64,000 nt of DNA from Caenimonas koreensis DSM 17982 (GTDB lineage Bacteria > Pseudomonadota > Gammaproteobacteria > Burkholderiales > Burkholderiaceae_C): contig NZ_WJBU01000014.1 of assembly GCF_009646335.1 (NCBI RefSeq), positions 1-64,000 of the forward strand, written 5' to 3'. A program made the translations under genes and the position numbers. Each line of letters begins with the position of its first letter. Position 1 is the stretch's first letter. The notes under the pieces are model-generated. The model made no database searches. It had not been told where the DNA came from and saw only the letters and a list, made by a program, of their open reading frames with translations. Below are positions 55,712 through 64,000 of the stretch, piece by piece.

Positions 55712-58700
55712 ATGATCAATGTCTCGTCCTGGTCGATCCGCAACCCGATTCCTGCGGTGATGCTCTTCGTGCTGCTCACGTTCGGCGGCGTGCTGTCGTT
55801 CAACGCGATGAAGATCCAGAACTTCCCCGACATCGACCTGCCCACCGTGATGGTGACTGCAGCGTTGCCGGGTGCGGCGCCCGGCCAGCTGGAAACCGAT
55901 GTCGCGCGAAAGCTCGAAAACTCCATCGCGACGCTGCAGGGCTTGAAGCACATCACCACCAAGGTCCAGGACGGCGTGGTGACGGTCACGGCGGAATTCC
56001 GCCTCGAAAAGCCGGTGCAGGAAGCTGTCGACGACGTGCGTTCCGCTGTGGCGCGCGTGCGCGCCGATCTGCCGGGCGACGTGCGCGACCCGACCATCAC
56101 CAAGATGGATTTCGCGAGCCAGCCCGTTCTCGCGTTCACCGTAGCTTCGCCGCGCATGGACGAAGAGGCGCTCTCATGGTTCGTCGACAACGACATCTCG
56201 CGCAGGCTGCTGGCCGTGCGTGGCGTCGGCGCCGTCAACCGCGTCGGCGGCGTGAACCGCGAAGTGCGCGTGTCGCTCGATCCGTCCAAGCTACAGGCGC
56301 TGGGCATCACCGCGGCCGACGTCTCGCGCCAGCTGCGCGAGGTGCAGGTCGAAAGCGCGGGCGGCCGCACGGATCTGGGCGGCGCAGAGCAGCCTGTCCG
56401 CACGCTTGCCACCGTGAAGACCGCTGCCGATCTCGCGCGCATATCGATCGCCCTGCCAGCCAGCGCGGGCGGGCAGCCGCGCTCGATCAAGCTCGATGAT
56501 GTCGCCACCGTGACCGACACCATCGCCGAGCCGCGCGCTGCTGCGCTGCTCAATGGCAAGCGCGTCGTCGGCTTCGAGGTGGCGCGCTCGCGCGGCGAGA
56601 GTGAAGTGACGGTGGGCGCGGGTGTGAAGGCGGCGCTGGCGGAACTGCAGAAAGCGCATCCCGACCTGGAGCTCGTGCAGGCATTCGATTTTGTGACGCC
56701 TGTCGAAGAGGAATACGAAGGCTCGCTGCATCTGCTGTACGAAGGCGCTGCGCTCGCGGTGCTGGTGGTGTGGCTTTTCCTGCGCGACTGGCGTGCGACG
56801 TTTGTGTCGGCGATTGCGCTGCCGATGTCGGTGATACCGGCGTTCATCGGCATGCACCTGCTCGGCTTTTCGGTCAACGTGGTGTCGCTGCTGGCGCTGT
56901 CGCTCGTCGTCGGCATCCTGGTGGACGACGCGATCGTCGAGGTCGAGAACATCGTGCGGCACTTGCGCATGGGCAAGACGCCGTTCCAGGCGGCGATGGA
57001 GGCGGCTGATGAAATCGGCCTGGCCGTGATCGCAACGACCTTCACGCTCATCGCAGTGTTCCTGCCCACGGCGTTCATGAGCGGCATTGCGGGCAAGTTC
57101 TTCAAGCAGTTCGGCTGGACAGCGGCGCTGGCCGTGTTCGCATCGCTCGTCGTTGCACGGGTGCTCACGCCGATGATGTCGGCGTACATGCTCAAGCCGG
57201 AGCCCGAGGGTGAGGTGAAGGACGCGAAGTGGATGACGGTCTACCTCGGCTGGGCGCGGTGGTGCCTGAACCACCGGCTCGTCACGGTGCTGGTGGCCGG
57301 CGCGTTCTTCGTCGGCTCGGTGATGCTGATTCCATTGCTGCCCACCGGCTTCATTCCGCCCGACGACAACTCGCAGACGCAGGTGTACATCGAACTGCCT
57401 CCGGGTGCGACGCTCGCGCAGACAACGGACGTCTCCGAAGAAGCGCGACAACGTCTCATGAAGGTCGAGCACGTCAAGAGCGTGTACACCACGATTGGCG
57501 GCGGCTCGGCTGGCACCGACCCGTTCGCCAATTCAGGCGCCGCCGAAGTGCGCAAGGCCACGCTGACGATCCTGCTCACCGATCGCGGCGAACGCCCGCG
57601 CAAGCAGAAGATCGAGAACAACATCCGCACCGCGCTGGAAACACTGCCCGGAGTGCGCACCAAAGTCGGCTTGGGCGGCTCCGGCGAGAAGTACGTGCTC
57701 GTGCTGACGGGCGAAGACCCTGTGGCGCTGGCCAGTGCTGCGCTGGCGGTCGAGAAAGACCTGCGCACGATTCCCGGCCTGGGCAGTGTGCAATCCACGG
57801 CCAGCCTCGTGCGGCCGGAGGTCACCGTGCGGCCGGACTTTGACAAGGCGGCGGATCTCGGTGTGACCTCAAGCGCCATTGCAGAAACACTGCGCGTCGC
57901 CACGGCGGGCGACTACGACATCGCGCTGCCCAAGCTGAACCTCGCGCAACGCCAGGTGCCCATCGTCGTGAAACTCGATGACTCCGCACGCAAGGATCTG
58001 TCGGTGCTCGAGCGCCTTGCGGTGCCGGGCTCGCATGGGCCGGTGATGCTGGGGCAGGTCGCCACGTTGTCGATTGCGGGTGGCCCTGCGGTGATCGACC
58101 GCTACGACCGCACACGCAACGTCAACTTCGAGATCGAGCTGTCGGGGTTGCCGCTGGGTGATGTCGCAGCGGCGGCGCAGGAGCTGCCTTCGGTGAAGAA
58201 CCTGCCTGCCGGCGTGAAGGTGATCGAAGTCGGCGACGCGGAGGTGATGGGCGAGCTGTTCCTGGGCTTCCTGCTCGCGATGTTCACCGGCGTGCTGTGC
58301 ATCTACGTCGTGCTCGTGCTGCTGTTTCGCGACTTCCTGCATCCGGTCACGATTCTTTGCGCGCTGCCACTGGCGCTTGGCGGTGCGTTCGTCGCACTGC
58401 TGGTCGCGCAGAAGAGTTTTTCGATGCCGTCCTTGATCGGGCTGGTGATGCTCATGGGCATTGCAACCAAGAACTCGATCCTGCTGGTGGAATACGCGAT
58501 CGTTGCCCGGCGCGATCACGCCATGAGCCGCTTCGACGCCCTGATAGACGCCTGCCACAAGCGCGCGCGGCCCATCATCATGACGACCATCGCCATGGGC
58601 GCAGGCATGCTGCCTACGGCGATCGGCATGGGCACTGCCGACCCGAGCTTTCGCTCACCGATGACAACTGCCGTGATTGGCGGGCTGATCACTTCCACGC

Positions 58701-58861
58701 TGCTGAGCTTGCTGGTGGTGCCGGTCGTGTTCACGCTGATGGACGACTTTGAACAGTGGTTCAGCCGCGGCATGCGGCGGCTGCGCGGCAAGCCGGAGGG
58801 CCCGCCCGCAGACAACGCGTCGCACGCCGGGGCTGATCCTGCACCCCATCCGGCGCCGTGA
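55712..58861 (+). CDS. RND-family efflux transporter permease
   Basis: 1049 residues, 12 membrane helices with two large periplasmic loops, the AcrB/MexB-type layout. The N-terminal helix is followed by FPDIDLPTVMVTAALPGAAPGQLETDVARKLE, the porter start; helix 4 has GILVDDAIVEVENIVRHL with the proton-relay Asp pair, and helices 10-11 contain GIATKNSILLVEYA. A drug- or solvent-efflux role is likely from the family; the substrate range cannot be read from sequence. The C-terminal tail is short and Ala/Pro-rich. Last gene of the efflux operon. Confidence 0.95.
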   Translation: MINVSSWSIRNPIPAVMLFVLLTFGGVLSFNAMKIQNFPDIDLPTVMVTAALPGAAPGQLETDVARKLENSIATLQGLKHITTKVQDGVVTVTAEFRLEKPVQEAVDDVRSAVARVRADLPGDVRDPTITKMDFASQPVLAFTVASPRMDEEALSWFVDNDISRRLLAVRGVGAVNRVGGVNREVRVSLDPSKLQALGITAADVSRQLREVQVESAGGRTDLGGAEQPVRTLATVKTAADLARISIALPASAGGQPRSIKLDDVATVTDTIAEPRAAALLNGKRVVGFEVARSRGESEVTVGAGVKAALAELQKAHPDLELVQAFDFVTPVEEEYEGSLHLLYEGAALAVLVVWLFLRDWRATFVSAIALPMSVIPAFIGMHLLGFSVNVVSLLALSLVVGILVDDAIVEVENIVRHLRMGKTPFQAAMEAADEIGLAVIATTFTLIAVFLPTAFMSGIAGKFFKQFGWTAALAVFASLVVARVLTPMMSAYMLKPEPEGEVKDAKWMTVYLGWARWCLNHRLVTVLVAGAFFVGSVMLIPLLPTGFIPPDDNSQTQVYIELPPGATLAQTTDVSEEARQRLMKVEHVKSVYTTIGGGSAGTDPFANSGAAEVRKATLTILLTDRGERPRKQKIENNIRTALETLPGVRTKVGLGGSGEKYVLVLTGEDPVALASAALAVEKDLRTIPGLGSVQSTASLVRPEVTVRPDFDKAADLGVTSSAIAETLRVATAGDYDIALPKLNLAQRQVPIVVKLDDSARKDLSVLERLAVPGSHGPVMLGQVATLSIAGGPAVIDRYDRTRNVNFEIELSGLPLGDVAAAAQELPSVKNLPAGVKVIEVGDAEVMGELFLGFLLAMFTGVLCIYVVLVLLFRDFLHPVTILCALPLALGGAFVALLVAQKSFSMPSLIGLVMLMGIATKNSILLVEYAIVARRDHAMSRFDALIDACHKRARPIIMTTIAMGAGMLPTAIGMGTADPSFRSPMTTAVIGGLITSTLLSLLVVPVVFTLMDDFEQWFSRGMRRLRGKPEGPPADNASHAGADPAPHPAP

Positions 58862-58948
58862 TGCGCGAATTCGTGCACGCTCGAGCGCACTCGCGCTCTT
58901 GAGCAAGGCGTGTGCGAGCGGTCTAATGGCGGCTGAAAGGGCACGACC

Positions 58949-59224
58949 ATGACCACTTCCGTTGGCGATATCGACGCGTTCATCGACATGCTGCGCGCGG
59001 CCTGCGACGACAAGCCCATGAACGACCAGCTGGAAAAGCTGCTGTCAATGCCGGACGACAAGCGACAGGCGCTCATTCGCAAGTGGGTGGACGACATGGT
59101 CACGGCGAAAGCGCCGCACGACCTGATCGAAGCGGTGGCCTGCCTCGTGGACGACAAGGTCGCAGAAAAAGCCTATGAAGTGATCTACAACTGCAAGCGT
59201 CAGGGTCGCTGGCGGATGCGCTGA
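58949..59224 (+). CDS. Small hypothetical helical protein
   Basis: 91 residues, predicted mostly helical, acidic in the middle, with paired DDK motifs (PDDKRQALIRKWVDDMV and LVDDKVAEKAYEVIYNCKRQ). A GAAAGGG ribosome site precedes the ATG. I do not recognise the family. Its last 25 bp overlap the 3' end of the convergent heptose adenylyltransferase gene. No signal peptide or membrane segment. Confidence 0.65.
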   Translation: MTTSVGDIDAFIDMLRAACDDKPMNDQLEKLLSMPDDKRQALIRKWVDDMVTAKAPHDLIEAVACLVDDKVAEKAYEVIYNCKRQGRWRMR

Positions 59225-59685
59225 ACCAGGCTGGTTGTCGAATAGCCATCCACAAAGGGGATCGCAACGGCGCGGCCGCCGTAGCCTTCCACCACCTTTG
59301 TTTCCGCGAGCTTTGCCATGTCGTAGTCGCCGCCCTTGCACAGGACGGCCGGCTTCAATTCGCGGATCAACTCGATGGGCGTGTCTTCATCGAACCAGGT
59401 CACGAGGCTGACGGATTCGAGCGCAGCCATCATCGCGGCCCGGTCGGCTTCGTTGTTGAGAGGGCGGTCGGGGCCTTTGCCCAGGCGCTTGGCCGAAGCG
59501 TCCGTATTCAATGCAACGACGAGGCTCGCCCCCAGCTCACGCGCCTGGGCCAGGTACACAGCGTGGCCGCGATGCAGTACGTCGAAAACGCCATTGGTGA
59601 ACACAACGGGCTGCGGCAGCGCGGCGACGCGCGCCGCCGCGTCGTTGCGGGAGGCGATCTTCGAGAAAAAAGTAGGCGCTGACAC
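59200..59685 (-). CDS. Heptose 1-phosphate adenylyltransferase (stand-alone HldE C-domain)
   Basis: Makes ADP-heptose for the lipopolysaccharide core from D-glycero-beta-D-manno-heptose 1-phosphate. 161 residues with the cytidylyltransferase-fold signature TNGVFDVLHRGH (30-41) and the second motif GYSTTSLVQRIR. In enterobacteria this is the C-terminal part of HldE; here, as in many betaproteobacteria, it is separate. The start is a GTG at 59685 with no strong ribosome site. The gene ends in a 25-bp overlap with the convergent small gene. Confidence 0.92.
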   Translation of the reverse strand: MSAPTFFSKIASRNDAAARVAALPQPVVFTNGVFDVLHRGHAVYLAQARELGASLVVALNTDASAKRLGKGPDRPLNNEADRAAMMAALESVSLVTWFDEDTPIELIRELKPAVLCKGGDYDMAKLAETKVVEGYGGRAVAIPFVDGYSTTSLVQRIRQRP

Positions 59686-59727
59686 AGCAGGCTGGATGGC
59701 GGAAACGAGCCCGCGATATCGGCAGGC

Positions 59728-60606
59728 TCAGGTAGCGCTGGGCGCCGGGCCTGCACCAGCGGCGGCAGCACTTGCTGCAATCGCGGCGGCGATTTCCTTG
59801 CGGAAGCGGTTGAGCTCCTGCACGCTCTTGAAGCTGCGGTCCATCAGCAGGCTCATGTTGTGCAGGATGCGCTCGACCACTTTGCTTTCCCAGACGGAGT
59901 CAAAGTTGATCTGCGTGTCCAGCCAGTGTTCGAGCCACTCGGGGTTGGGCAGGCGCGACTGGATCGTGTCGCGCGGGAACAGCGCCTTGTTCACGTGCAA
60001 GTTGGTGGGGTGCAGTGCCTGCGCCGTGCGGCGCGCGCTGGCCATCAGCACGCCGACCTTGGCAAATGCGGCCTTCGCTTCATTGCCGAAGTTGTTGATC
60101 GCGCGCTTCATGTAGCGCAGGTAGGCGCCGCCGTGGCGCGCTTCGTCCTGCGAGAGCATGAGGTAGATCTGCTTGATGACCGGCTCGGTGTGCCATTCGC
60201 TGGCACGGCGATACCAGTGGTTCAACCGGATTTCGCCGCAGAAATGCAGCATGAGCGTTTCAAGGGCGGGTGCCGGCTCGAATTCGAAGCGCACTTCATG
60301 CAGCTCTTTTTCGGTGGGTGCCAGCTCGGGGCGAAAGCGCCGCAGGTATTCCATCAACACCAGCGAGTGCTTCTGCTCTTCAAAGAACCAGATCGACATG
60401 AAGGCGGAGAAATCCGAATCGTCCTTGTTGTCACGCAGGAACATCTCGGTGGCAGGCAGCGCAGACCATTCCGTGATGGCGTTCATCTTGATGGTCTGGG
60501 CCTGTTCGTCCGTGAGCTTGCTGGCATCGAACTGGTCCCAGGGGATGTCCTTGTCCATGTCCCAACGGACGGACTCAAGTTGCTTGAACAGTTCTGGATA
60601 GAGCAT
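59728..60606 (-). CDS. Ferritin-like diiron protein
   Basis: 292 residues from the ATG at 60606, with a GGAGG ribosome site and a TAAAAT box upstream. The fold is a long four-helix bundle with carboxylate and histidine ligands in WFFEEQKHSLVLMEYL and SQDEARHGGAYLRYM, plus ITEWSALPATEMFLRD; this resembles acyl-ACP desaturase- or ribonucleotide-reductase-like ferritin relatives. Proteins of this type are often annotated simply as ferritin in Burkholderiales. The C terminus is Ala-rich and disordered. The reaction is unknown. Divergent from the glutathione peroxidase gene with a 98-bp gap, which suggests joint oxidative-stress control. Confidence 0.8.
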   Translation of the reverse strand: MLYPELFKQLESVRWDMDKDIPWDQFDASKLTDEQAQTIKMNAITEWSALPATEMFLRDNKDDSDFSAFMSIWFFEEQKHSLVLMEYLRRFRPELAPTEKELHEVRFEFEPAPALETLMLHFCGEIRLNHWYRRASEWHTEPVIKQIYLMLSQDEARHGGAYLRYMKRAINNFGNEAKAAFAKVGVLMASARRTAQALHPTNLHVNKALFPRDTIQSRLPNPEWLEHWLDTQINFDSVWESKVVERILHNMSLLMDRSFKSVQELNRFRKEIAAAIAASAAAAGAGPAPSAT

Positions 60607-60623
60607 TGTGGGTTCCTCCGCCG

Positions 60624-60629
60624 ATTTTA
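60624..60629 (-). promoter_or_regulatory. Candidate -10 box for the ferritin-like gene
   Basis: TAAAAT on the minus strand, 17 bases before the ATG, with the GGAGG ribosome site between. A TTGTCA hexamer lies upstream at a long spacing of 21 bp, so sigma-70 use is plausible but not strong. Confidence 0.35.
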
Positions 60630-60704
60630 CCCGGCACTGTGTAATTGCCTTGACAATCTGCAAACATTGCGCCGCTTGCCGCATGACTCCACAAGGATTG
60701 CACG

Positions 60705-61286
60705 ATGTTGAACACTTTTCGCCTCATTGCTGTGCTTGCCGCATCCGCTGCGGCCCTGGCGGCTATTCCCGCTGGCGCCGCCACCGCGCCGGCCGCTGGT
60801 GCTGCCGCCGCATGCCCCGCGACGCTGTCGCACACCTTCTTGCGCCTGCAGGATGAAAAGCCACAGTCACTATGCCAGTACGCAGGCAAAGTGGTCCTGG
60901 TTGTGAATACGGCGAGCTACTGCGGCTTCACCCCGCAGTACAAGGGCCTGGAGTCGCTCTACGACAAATACAAGGACAAGGGCCTGGTGGTGCTGGGCTT
61001 TCCGTCGAATGATTTCTCGCAGGAAAAGGGCAGCAACAAGGAGATCGCCGAGTTCTGCGAAAACACGTTCAACGTGAAGTTCCCGATGTTTGGCGCGTCC
61101 AGCGTGCGTGGCGATGCAGCCAACCCGCTGTTCAAGCAGCTGGCTGCCGCCACCGGCACATCACCAAAGTGGAATTTCTATAAGTACATGCTGGCGCGCG
61201 ATGGCAAGGTCGTGGGCTCATGGTCGAGCATGACAACCCCGGAAGCGCTGGAAAAAGACCTGCAAAAGCAACTAGCGATGCAATAG
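60705..61286 (+). CDS. Exported glutathione-peroxidase-family protein
   Basis: 193 residues. An N-terminal hydrophobic segment ending around GAATAPAAGAAAA looks like a signal peptide, so the enzyme is probably periplasmic, unlike the usual cytoplasmic form. The thioredoxin-fold core has the peroxidatic Cys73 in NTASYCGFTPQYKGLE (a Cys form, not selenocysteine), the FPSNDFSQEKGSNKEI motif and WNFYKYMLARDG. It reduces peroxides, probably with a thioredoxin-like donor. Followed by a strong terminator. Divergent from the ferritin-like gene. Confidence 0.92.
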   Translation: MLNTFRLIAVLAASAAALAAIPAGAATAPAAGAAAACPATLSHTFLRLQDEKPQSLCQYAGKVVLVVNTASYCGFTPQYKGLESLYDKYKDKGLVVLGFPSNDFSQEKGSNKEIAEFCENTFNVKFPMFGASSVRGDAANPLFKQLAAATGTSPKWNFYKYMLARDGKVVGSWSSMTTPEALEKDLQKQLAMQ

Positions 61287-61351
61287 GCCCATGCCTGCGC
61301 AGCAGGCGCCCCGACGAGACGCAGCAACGCGCAGTCGAGTCACCCTCATGA

Positions 61352-61376
61352 AAAAACGCGGCTACGCCGCGTTTTT
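61352..61376. terminator. Bidirectional rho-independent terminator
   Basis: aaaaacgcggc (61352-61362) pairs with gccgcgttttt (61366-61376) around a three-base loop, giving a T run on the plus strand for the peroxidase gene and on the minus strand for anything coming from the right. Confidence 0.85.
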
Positions 61377-61392
61377 CTCATCTAGCCAAACC

Positions 61393-61421
61393 ACCCCAAA
61401 ATCGCGCAGCGATTTTGGGGT
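61393..61421. repeat. Perfect 13-bp hairpin next to the terminator
   Basis: accccaaaatcgc (61393-61405) pairs perfectly with gcgattttggggt (61409-61421) around a three-base loop. It lies 16 bp after the terminator. It may be a second terminator for the minus-strand transferase gene, or part of a repeat element. Confidence 0.7.
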
Positions 61422-61433
61422 GACAAATAAAGG

Positions 61434-61532
61434 TGCTGCGAAGCGCCCCGACACGAAGGAGGGAGGGAGGGAGGAGGAGAAGAGTCGCCTCGGGATTTCA
61501 TCCGGGAAAACTCACCGGAAGGCTTCGCAGCA
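61434..61532. repeat. 99-bp inverted-repeat unit with a G-tract loop
   Basis: tgctgcgaagc (61434-61444) pairs with gcttcgcagca (61522-61532). The loop contains a purine run with three GGG and several GG tracts (61458-61478) that could form a G-quadruplex, and a ggat/atcc mini-hairpin. This unit and the two hairpins before it fill most of the 336-bp gap between the peroxidase and transferase genes (61287-61622); nothing coding is seen there. Confidence 0.6.
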
Positions 61533-61622
61533 ATAACTTGTTCTGTCCAGTAGAGTGGGGATGAACCGGTCAGGTTCCAGCTTCTACCGTGGCCAACAAG
61601 TAAATTTTTGTGAAGCGCGCCT

Positions 61623-62240
61623 TTAGGCCGGCTTCGTGTCCTGGAAGCTCTGACGCTGCGCCAGCTTTTCGTAAAGCTTCGCCAGGTTGGGGTGGCTGCC
61701 GCGCCAGTCGATGTCGGGGAAGCGGAAGTCGAGATAGCCCAGCGCGCAACCAACGGCGATGTCCGCCAGGCTCAGGTAGATGCCTGCACAAAACGGCTTT
61801 TCACCCAGCCCCTGGCTCATGGCCTTGACACTGGCATTGACTTTGGCAAGCTGCCGGTCGATCCACGCCTGGCTGCGCTGCGCCTTGGAGCGGCCCGCCC
61901 AGTTGGCTTCCAGGCGCGCGAGGATAGCCGCGTCGAGCAGGCCATCGGCCAGCGCTTCCCAGGTTTTGACTTCAGCGCGCTCGCGGCCCACCGCCGGAAT
62001 CAGCTTGCCGACCGGCGAGAGCGTGTCGAGGTATTCAACGATCACGCGCGAATCGAACAGCGCTTCACCGCCTTCCATCACCAGGCACGGCACTTTGCCA
62101 AGCGGATTGGAATGCGCGATGGTCGTGTCGGCAGCCCACACGTCTTCAGTGACGAATTCGTAGTCCAGCTTTTTCTCGGCCATCACGATCCGTACTTTGC
62201 GCACGTACGGGCTGGTGACAGCGCCTATCAGTTTCATCAT
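61623..62240 (-). CDS. Glutathione S-transferase family protein
   Basis: 205 residues. The N-terminal thioredoxin-like domain has TSPYVRKVRIVMAEKKLDYEFV with Ser9 or Tyr11 in the catalytic position, and the glutathione-binding cis-Pro and DSRVIVEYLD motif; the C-terminal helical domain ends GSHPNLAKLYEKLAQRQSF. It is close to the stringent-starvation-like GST branch but lacks SspA-specific features that I can see. It lies divergently beside purB, a common neighbour in this order. Substrate unknown. The double ATG makes the exact start ambiguous by one codon. Confidence 0.9.
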   Translation of the reverse strand: MMKLIGAVTSPYVRKVRIVMAEKKLDYEFVTEDVWAADTTIAHSNPLGKVPCLVMEGGEALFDSRVIVEYLDTLSPVGKLIPAVGRERAEVKTWEALADGLLDAAILARLEANWAGRSKAQRSQAWIDRQLAKVNASVKAMSQGLGEKPFCAGIYLSLADIAVGCALGYLDFRFPDIDWRGSHPNLAKLYEKLAQRQSFQDTKPA

Positions 62241-62417
62241 GGATGTGCTCTTGGTGTTCGAGTTATCGCGGTCGATTCATTTTAGCGAGCGCATGTCGCA
62301 CACCTTTTCGCGCGGGGCGGCATTGCGTGTAACCGCCACGATTTGGCGCATCGCGCTGCCTCGTTGTCGCACTTGAACGACAAAGAACTGTCATCCGGGC
62401 GTCGAATGGGCCACGCC

Positions 62418-62423
62418 TACAAT
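62418..62423 (+). promoter_or_regulatory. Candidate -10 box for purB, near-leaderless start
   Basis: TACAAT ends six bases before the purB ATG at 62430, the same geometry as TAGAAT before rpe. No clear -35 is seen. Nothing else is recognised in 62241-62429. Confidence 0.4.
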
Positions 62424-62429
62424 TCGGCC

Positions 62430-63809
62430 ATGTCTTTGTCCCCCATTTCCGCGCTGTCGCCCCTCGACGGCCGATACGCCGGCCGCCTCGCGCCGCTGCG
62501 CCCATTGATGAGCGAGCTCGGCTACATGCACAAGCGCGTGCAAGTTGAAGTCGCCTGGTTCATTGCCTTGTCCGATGCAGGCTTTGCCGAATTCAAGCCG
62601 CTGACGCCGGGTGCGCGCACTTACTTGCTCGGCATCGTGAAGAATTTCAGCGAAGCCGATGGCCTGGCCATCAAGGAAATCGAGAAGACCACCAACCACG
62701 ACGTGAAGGCCGTGGAGTACTGGATCAAGTCGAAGTTCGACGCGCGGCCCGAGCTCAAGGCGGCCAGCGAGTTCGTCCATTTCGCCTGCACCAGCGAAGA
62801 CATCAACAACACGAGCCATGCATTGCAGCTCAAGGGCGGGCGCGACCACGTGATCGTGCCTGCGCTCGACTCGCTCATTGCCAAGCTGCGCGAGATGGCG
62901 CAGCTGTACGCTTCGGTCTCGATGCTCAGCCGAACGCATGGGCAAACCGCGAGCCCGACAACCGTCGGCAAGGAAATCGCCAACGTCGTGGTGCGCCTGG
63001 CCAATGCTCGCGAGCGCATTGCCAGCGTGAAGCTGATGGCCAAGATGAACGGCGCTGTGGGCAACTACAACGCGCACATGGCAGCCTGGCCCGACTTCGA
63101 CTGGGAGTCGTTCAGCCGCAAGGTGATCGAGACGCCCGAGCCGCTCGGCCTGGGCCTGACGTTCCAGCCCTACAGCATCCAGATCGAGCCGCACGACTAC
63201 ATGGCCGAGCTGTTCGATGCCGTGGCGCGTGCCAACACGATCCTGATCGACTGGTCGCGCGACATGTGGGGCTATATCTCGCTGGGCTACTTCAAGCAGC
63301 GCCTGCGTGAAGGCGAGATCGGCTCGTCCACGATGCCGCACAAGGTCAACCCGATTGACTTCGAAAATGCAGAAGGCAACCTGGGCCTGGCGAACGCCAT
63401 GCTGCGGCACCTGTCTGAAAAGCTGCCGATCTCGCGCTGGCAGCGTGACCTGACCGACTCCACCGTGCTGCGCAACATGGGCGTGGCGCTGGGTTACGCG
63501 GCGCTGGCTTATCACGCGATGGGTGTGGGCCTGGGCAAGCTGCAGATCAATGAAGAGGCGATTGCCGCTGACCTCGACGCATCGTGGGAAGTGCTGGCCG
63601 AGCCGATCCAGACGGTGATGCGCCGCTTCGGTGTGCAGGGCGCTTACGAGAAACTGAAAGAGGTCACGCGCGGCAAAACTGTGCGGGCCGAAGACCTGCA
63701 TGCGCTCATCCGCTCGCTGGAAATCCCGCAGGCCGAGAAAGACAGGCTGCTCGCCATGACGCCCGCCTCGTACGTCGGCAAAGCCGCCGAACTTGCCCGG
63801 CGCGCCTGA
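62430..63809 (+). CDS. Adenylosuccinate lyase
   Basis: Catalyses two steps of purine synthesis (SAICAR to AICAR and adenylosuccinate to AMP). 459 residues from the ATG at 62430, starting [20 protein letters not shown]; an upstream in-frame ATG was rejected. The fumarase/aspartase superfamily signature [23 protein letters not shown] is complete, with the mobile-loop serines, and the [12 protein letters not shown] and TSEDINN substrate regions are present. Length fits the family (about 456). Confidence 0.97.
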   Translation: MSLSPISALSPLDGRYAGRLAPLRPLMSELGYMHKRVQVEVAWFIALSDAGFAEFKPLTPGARTYLLGIVKNFSEADGLAIKEIEKTTNHDVKAVEYWIKSKFDARPELKAASEFVHFACTSEDINNTSHALQLKGGRDHVIVPALDSLIAKLREMAQLYASVSMLSRTHGQTASPTTVGKEIANVVVRLANARERIASVKLMAKMNGAVGNYNAHMAAWPDFDWESFSRKVIETPEPLGLGLTFQPYSIQIEPHDYMAELFDAVARANTILIDWSRDMWGYISLGYFKQRLREGEIGSSTMPHKVNPIDFENAEGNLGLANAMLRHLSEKLPISRWQRDLTDSTVLRNMGVALGYAALAYHAMGVGLGKLQINEEAIAADLDASWEVLAEPIQTVMRRFGVQGAYEKLKEVTRGKTVRAEDLHALIRSLEIPQAEKDRLLAMTPASYVGKAAELARRA

Positions 63810-63822
63810 AGGCGACCACCCC

Positions 63823-64000
63823 TTGGCACTCAAATCCACCATCTTCAAGGCGAACGTCGCAATCGCCGACATCGACCACGCTTACTACGCTGACCATGCG
63901 CTCACTCTCGCGCGCCACCCGAGCGAAACCGATGAACGCATGATGGTCCGCCTGGTGGCGCTGGCGATCAACGCGCACCGGCTGCAGAGTGAATGCAATG
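63823..64000 (+). CDS. YaeQ-family protein, 3' end beyond the window
   Basis: Starts at a TTG (63823), reading (M)[58 protein letters not shown], 59 residues visible. This is the N terminus of the YaeQ family, whose role is not established (PD-(D/E)XK-nuclease-like fold). The TTG is chosen because family members begin MALKSTIF/Y; a weak GAAGG site lies about 11 bases upstream. It begins 13 bp after the purB stop and is probably cotranscribed. Confidence 0.85.
   Translation, partial: MALKSTIFKANVAIADIDHAYYADHALTLARHPSETDERMMVRLVALAINAHRLQSECN

Noticed and set aside
61291..61536. 81-codon plus-strand frame after the peroxidase gene
   Set aside because: It passes through the terminator and G-tract repeat and has no coding character.

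Overview
The window looks like chromosomal DNA of a high-GC betaproteobacterium, most likely order Burkholderiales (Comamonadaceae or a near relative). This is inferred from the gene content: dprA followed by smg, yajC-secD-secF followed by a DUF1631 gene, a single-polypeptide 1187-residue indolepyruvate:ferredoxin oxidoreductase, a stand-alone heptose-1-phosphate adenylyltransferase, glnE next to yhdP, purB followed by a YaeQ-type gene, and a KaiC-like gene with its own histidine kinase. No rRNA, tRNA, CRISPR array, phage gene or transposase gene was seen.

Layout. 1-12.1 kb: fadD-type acyl-CoA ligase, an 889-bp gap filled by large palindromic repeats, pntA-pntB transhydrogenase, a cation/proton antiporter overlapping a YbdK-type ligase, divergent apaG and rpe, and a large-subunit catalase. 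12.1-16.6 kb: an accessory, signalling-rich stretch with a Crp/Fnr-type regulator, a collagen-like lipoprotein, and a three-gene module (small helical protein, double-domain KaiC-like ATPase, soluble histidine kinase). 16.6-23.4 kb: esterase, pyk, pgk, azlC-azlD, fmt, a BamE-like lipoprotein and def, all on the minus strand. 23.5-26.5 kb: LysM protein, dprA and smg on the plus strand. 26.6-37 kb (minus): DUF1631 protein with a giant glycine-rich insert, secF-secD-yajC, and the indolepyruvate oxidoreductase. 37-41 kb: a VOC-fold gene bracketed by inverted structured repeats, a Tat-exported PhoX-like phosphatase and mltA, with a 42-residue membrane protein starting on the opposite strand within the mltA start codon.

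41.3-50.2 kb (minus): yhdP, an omega-amidase-type nitrilase, a PAS histidine kinase, a FixJ-type regulator and a permuted D-amino-acid-oxidase-like protein. The last four are tightly coupled, with start/stop overlaps at the kinase, regulator and oxidase. 50.2-58.9 kb (plus): glnE and a complete tripartite RND efflux operon. 58.9-64 kb: a small unknown gene, heptose adenylyltransferase, ferritin-like protein, exported glutathione peroxidase, glutathione S-transferase, purB and a YaeQ-family gene cut by the window end.

The most unusual signals are not ordinary genes. (1) A short repeat occurs three times (4-87, 36984-37074, 37756-37861) with conserved internal-loop sequence but compensatorily changed stems, the mark of a structured RNA or hairpin DNA element. 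(2) A second family of about 250-bp palindromes occurs twice in inverted orientation (2044-2302, 2469-2715), also with covarying stems. (3) The KaiC-like module, whose second domain appears to lack the cyanobacterial phosphorylation sites, and whose first gene seems to use an ATC start codon. (4) A D-amino-acid-oxidase-like protein whose usual C-terminal motif precedes its FAD-binding Rossmann motif.
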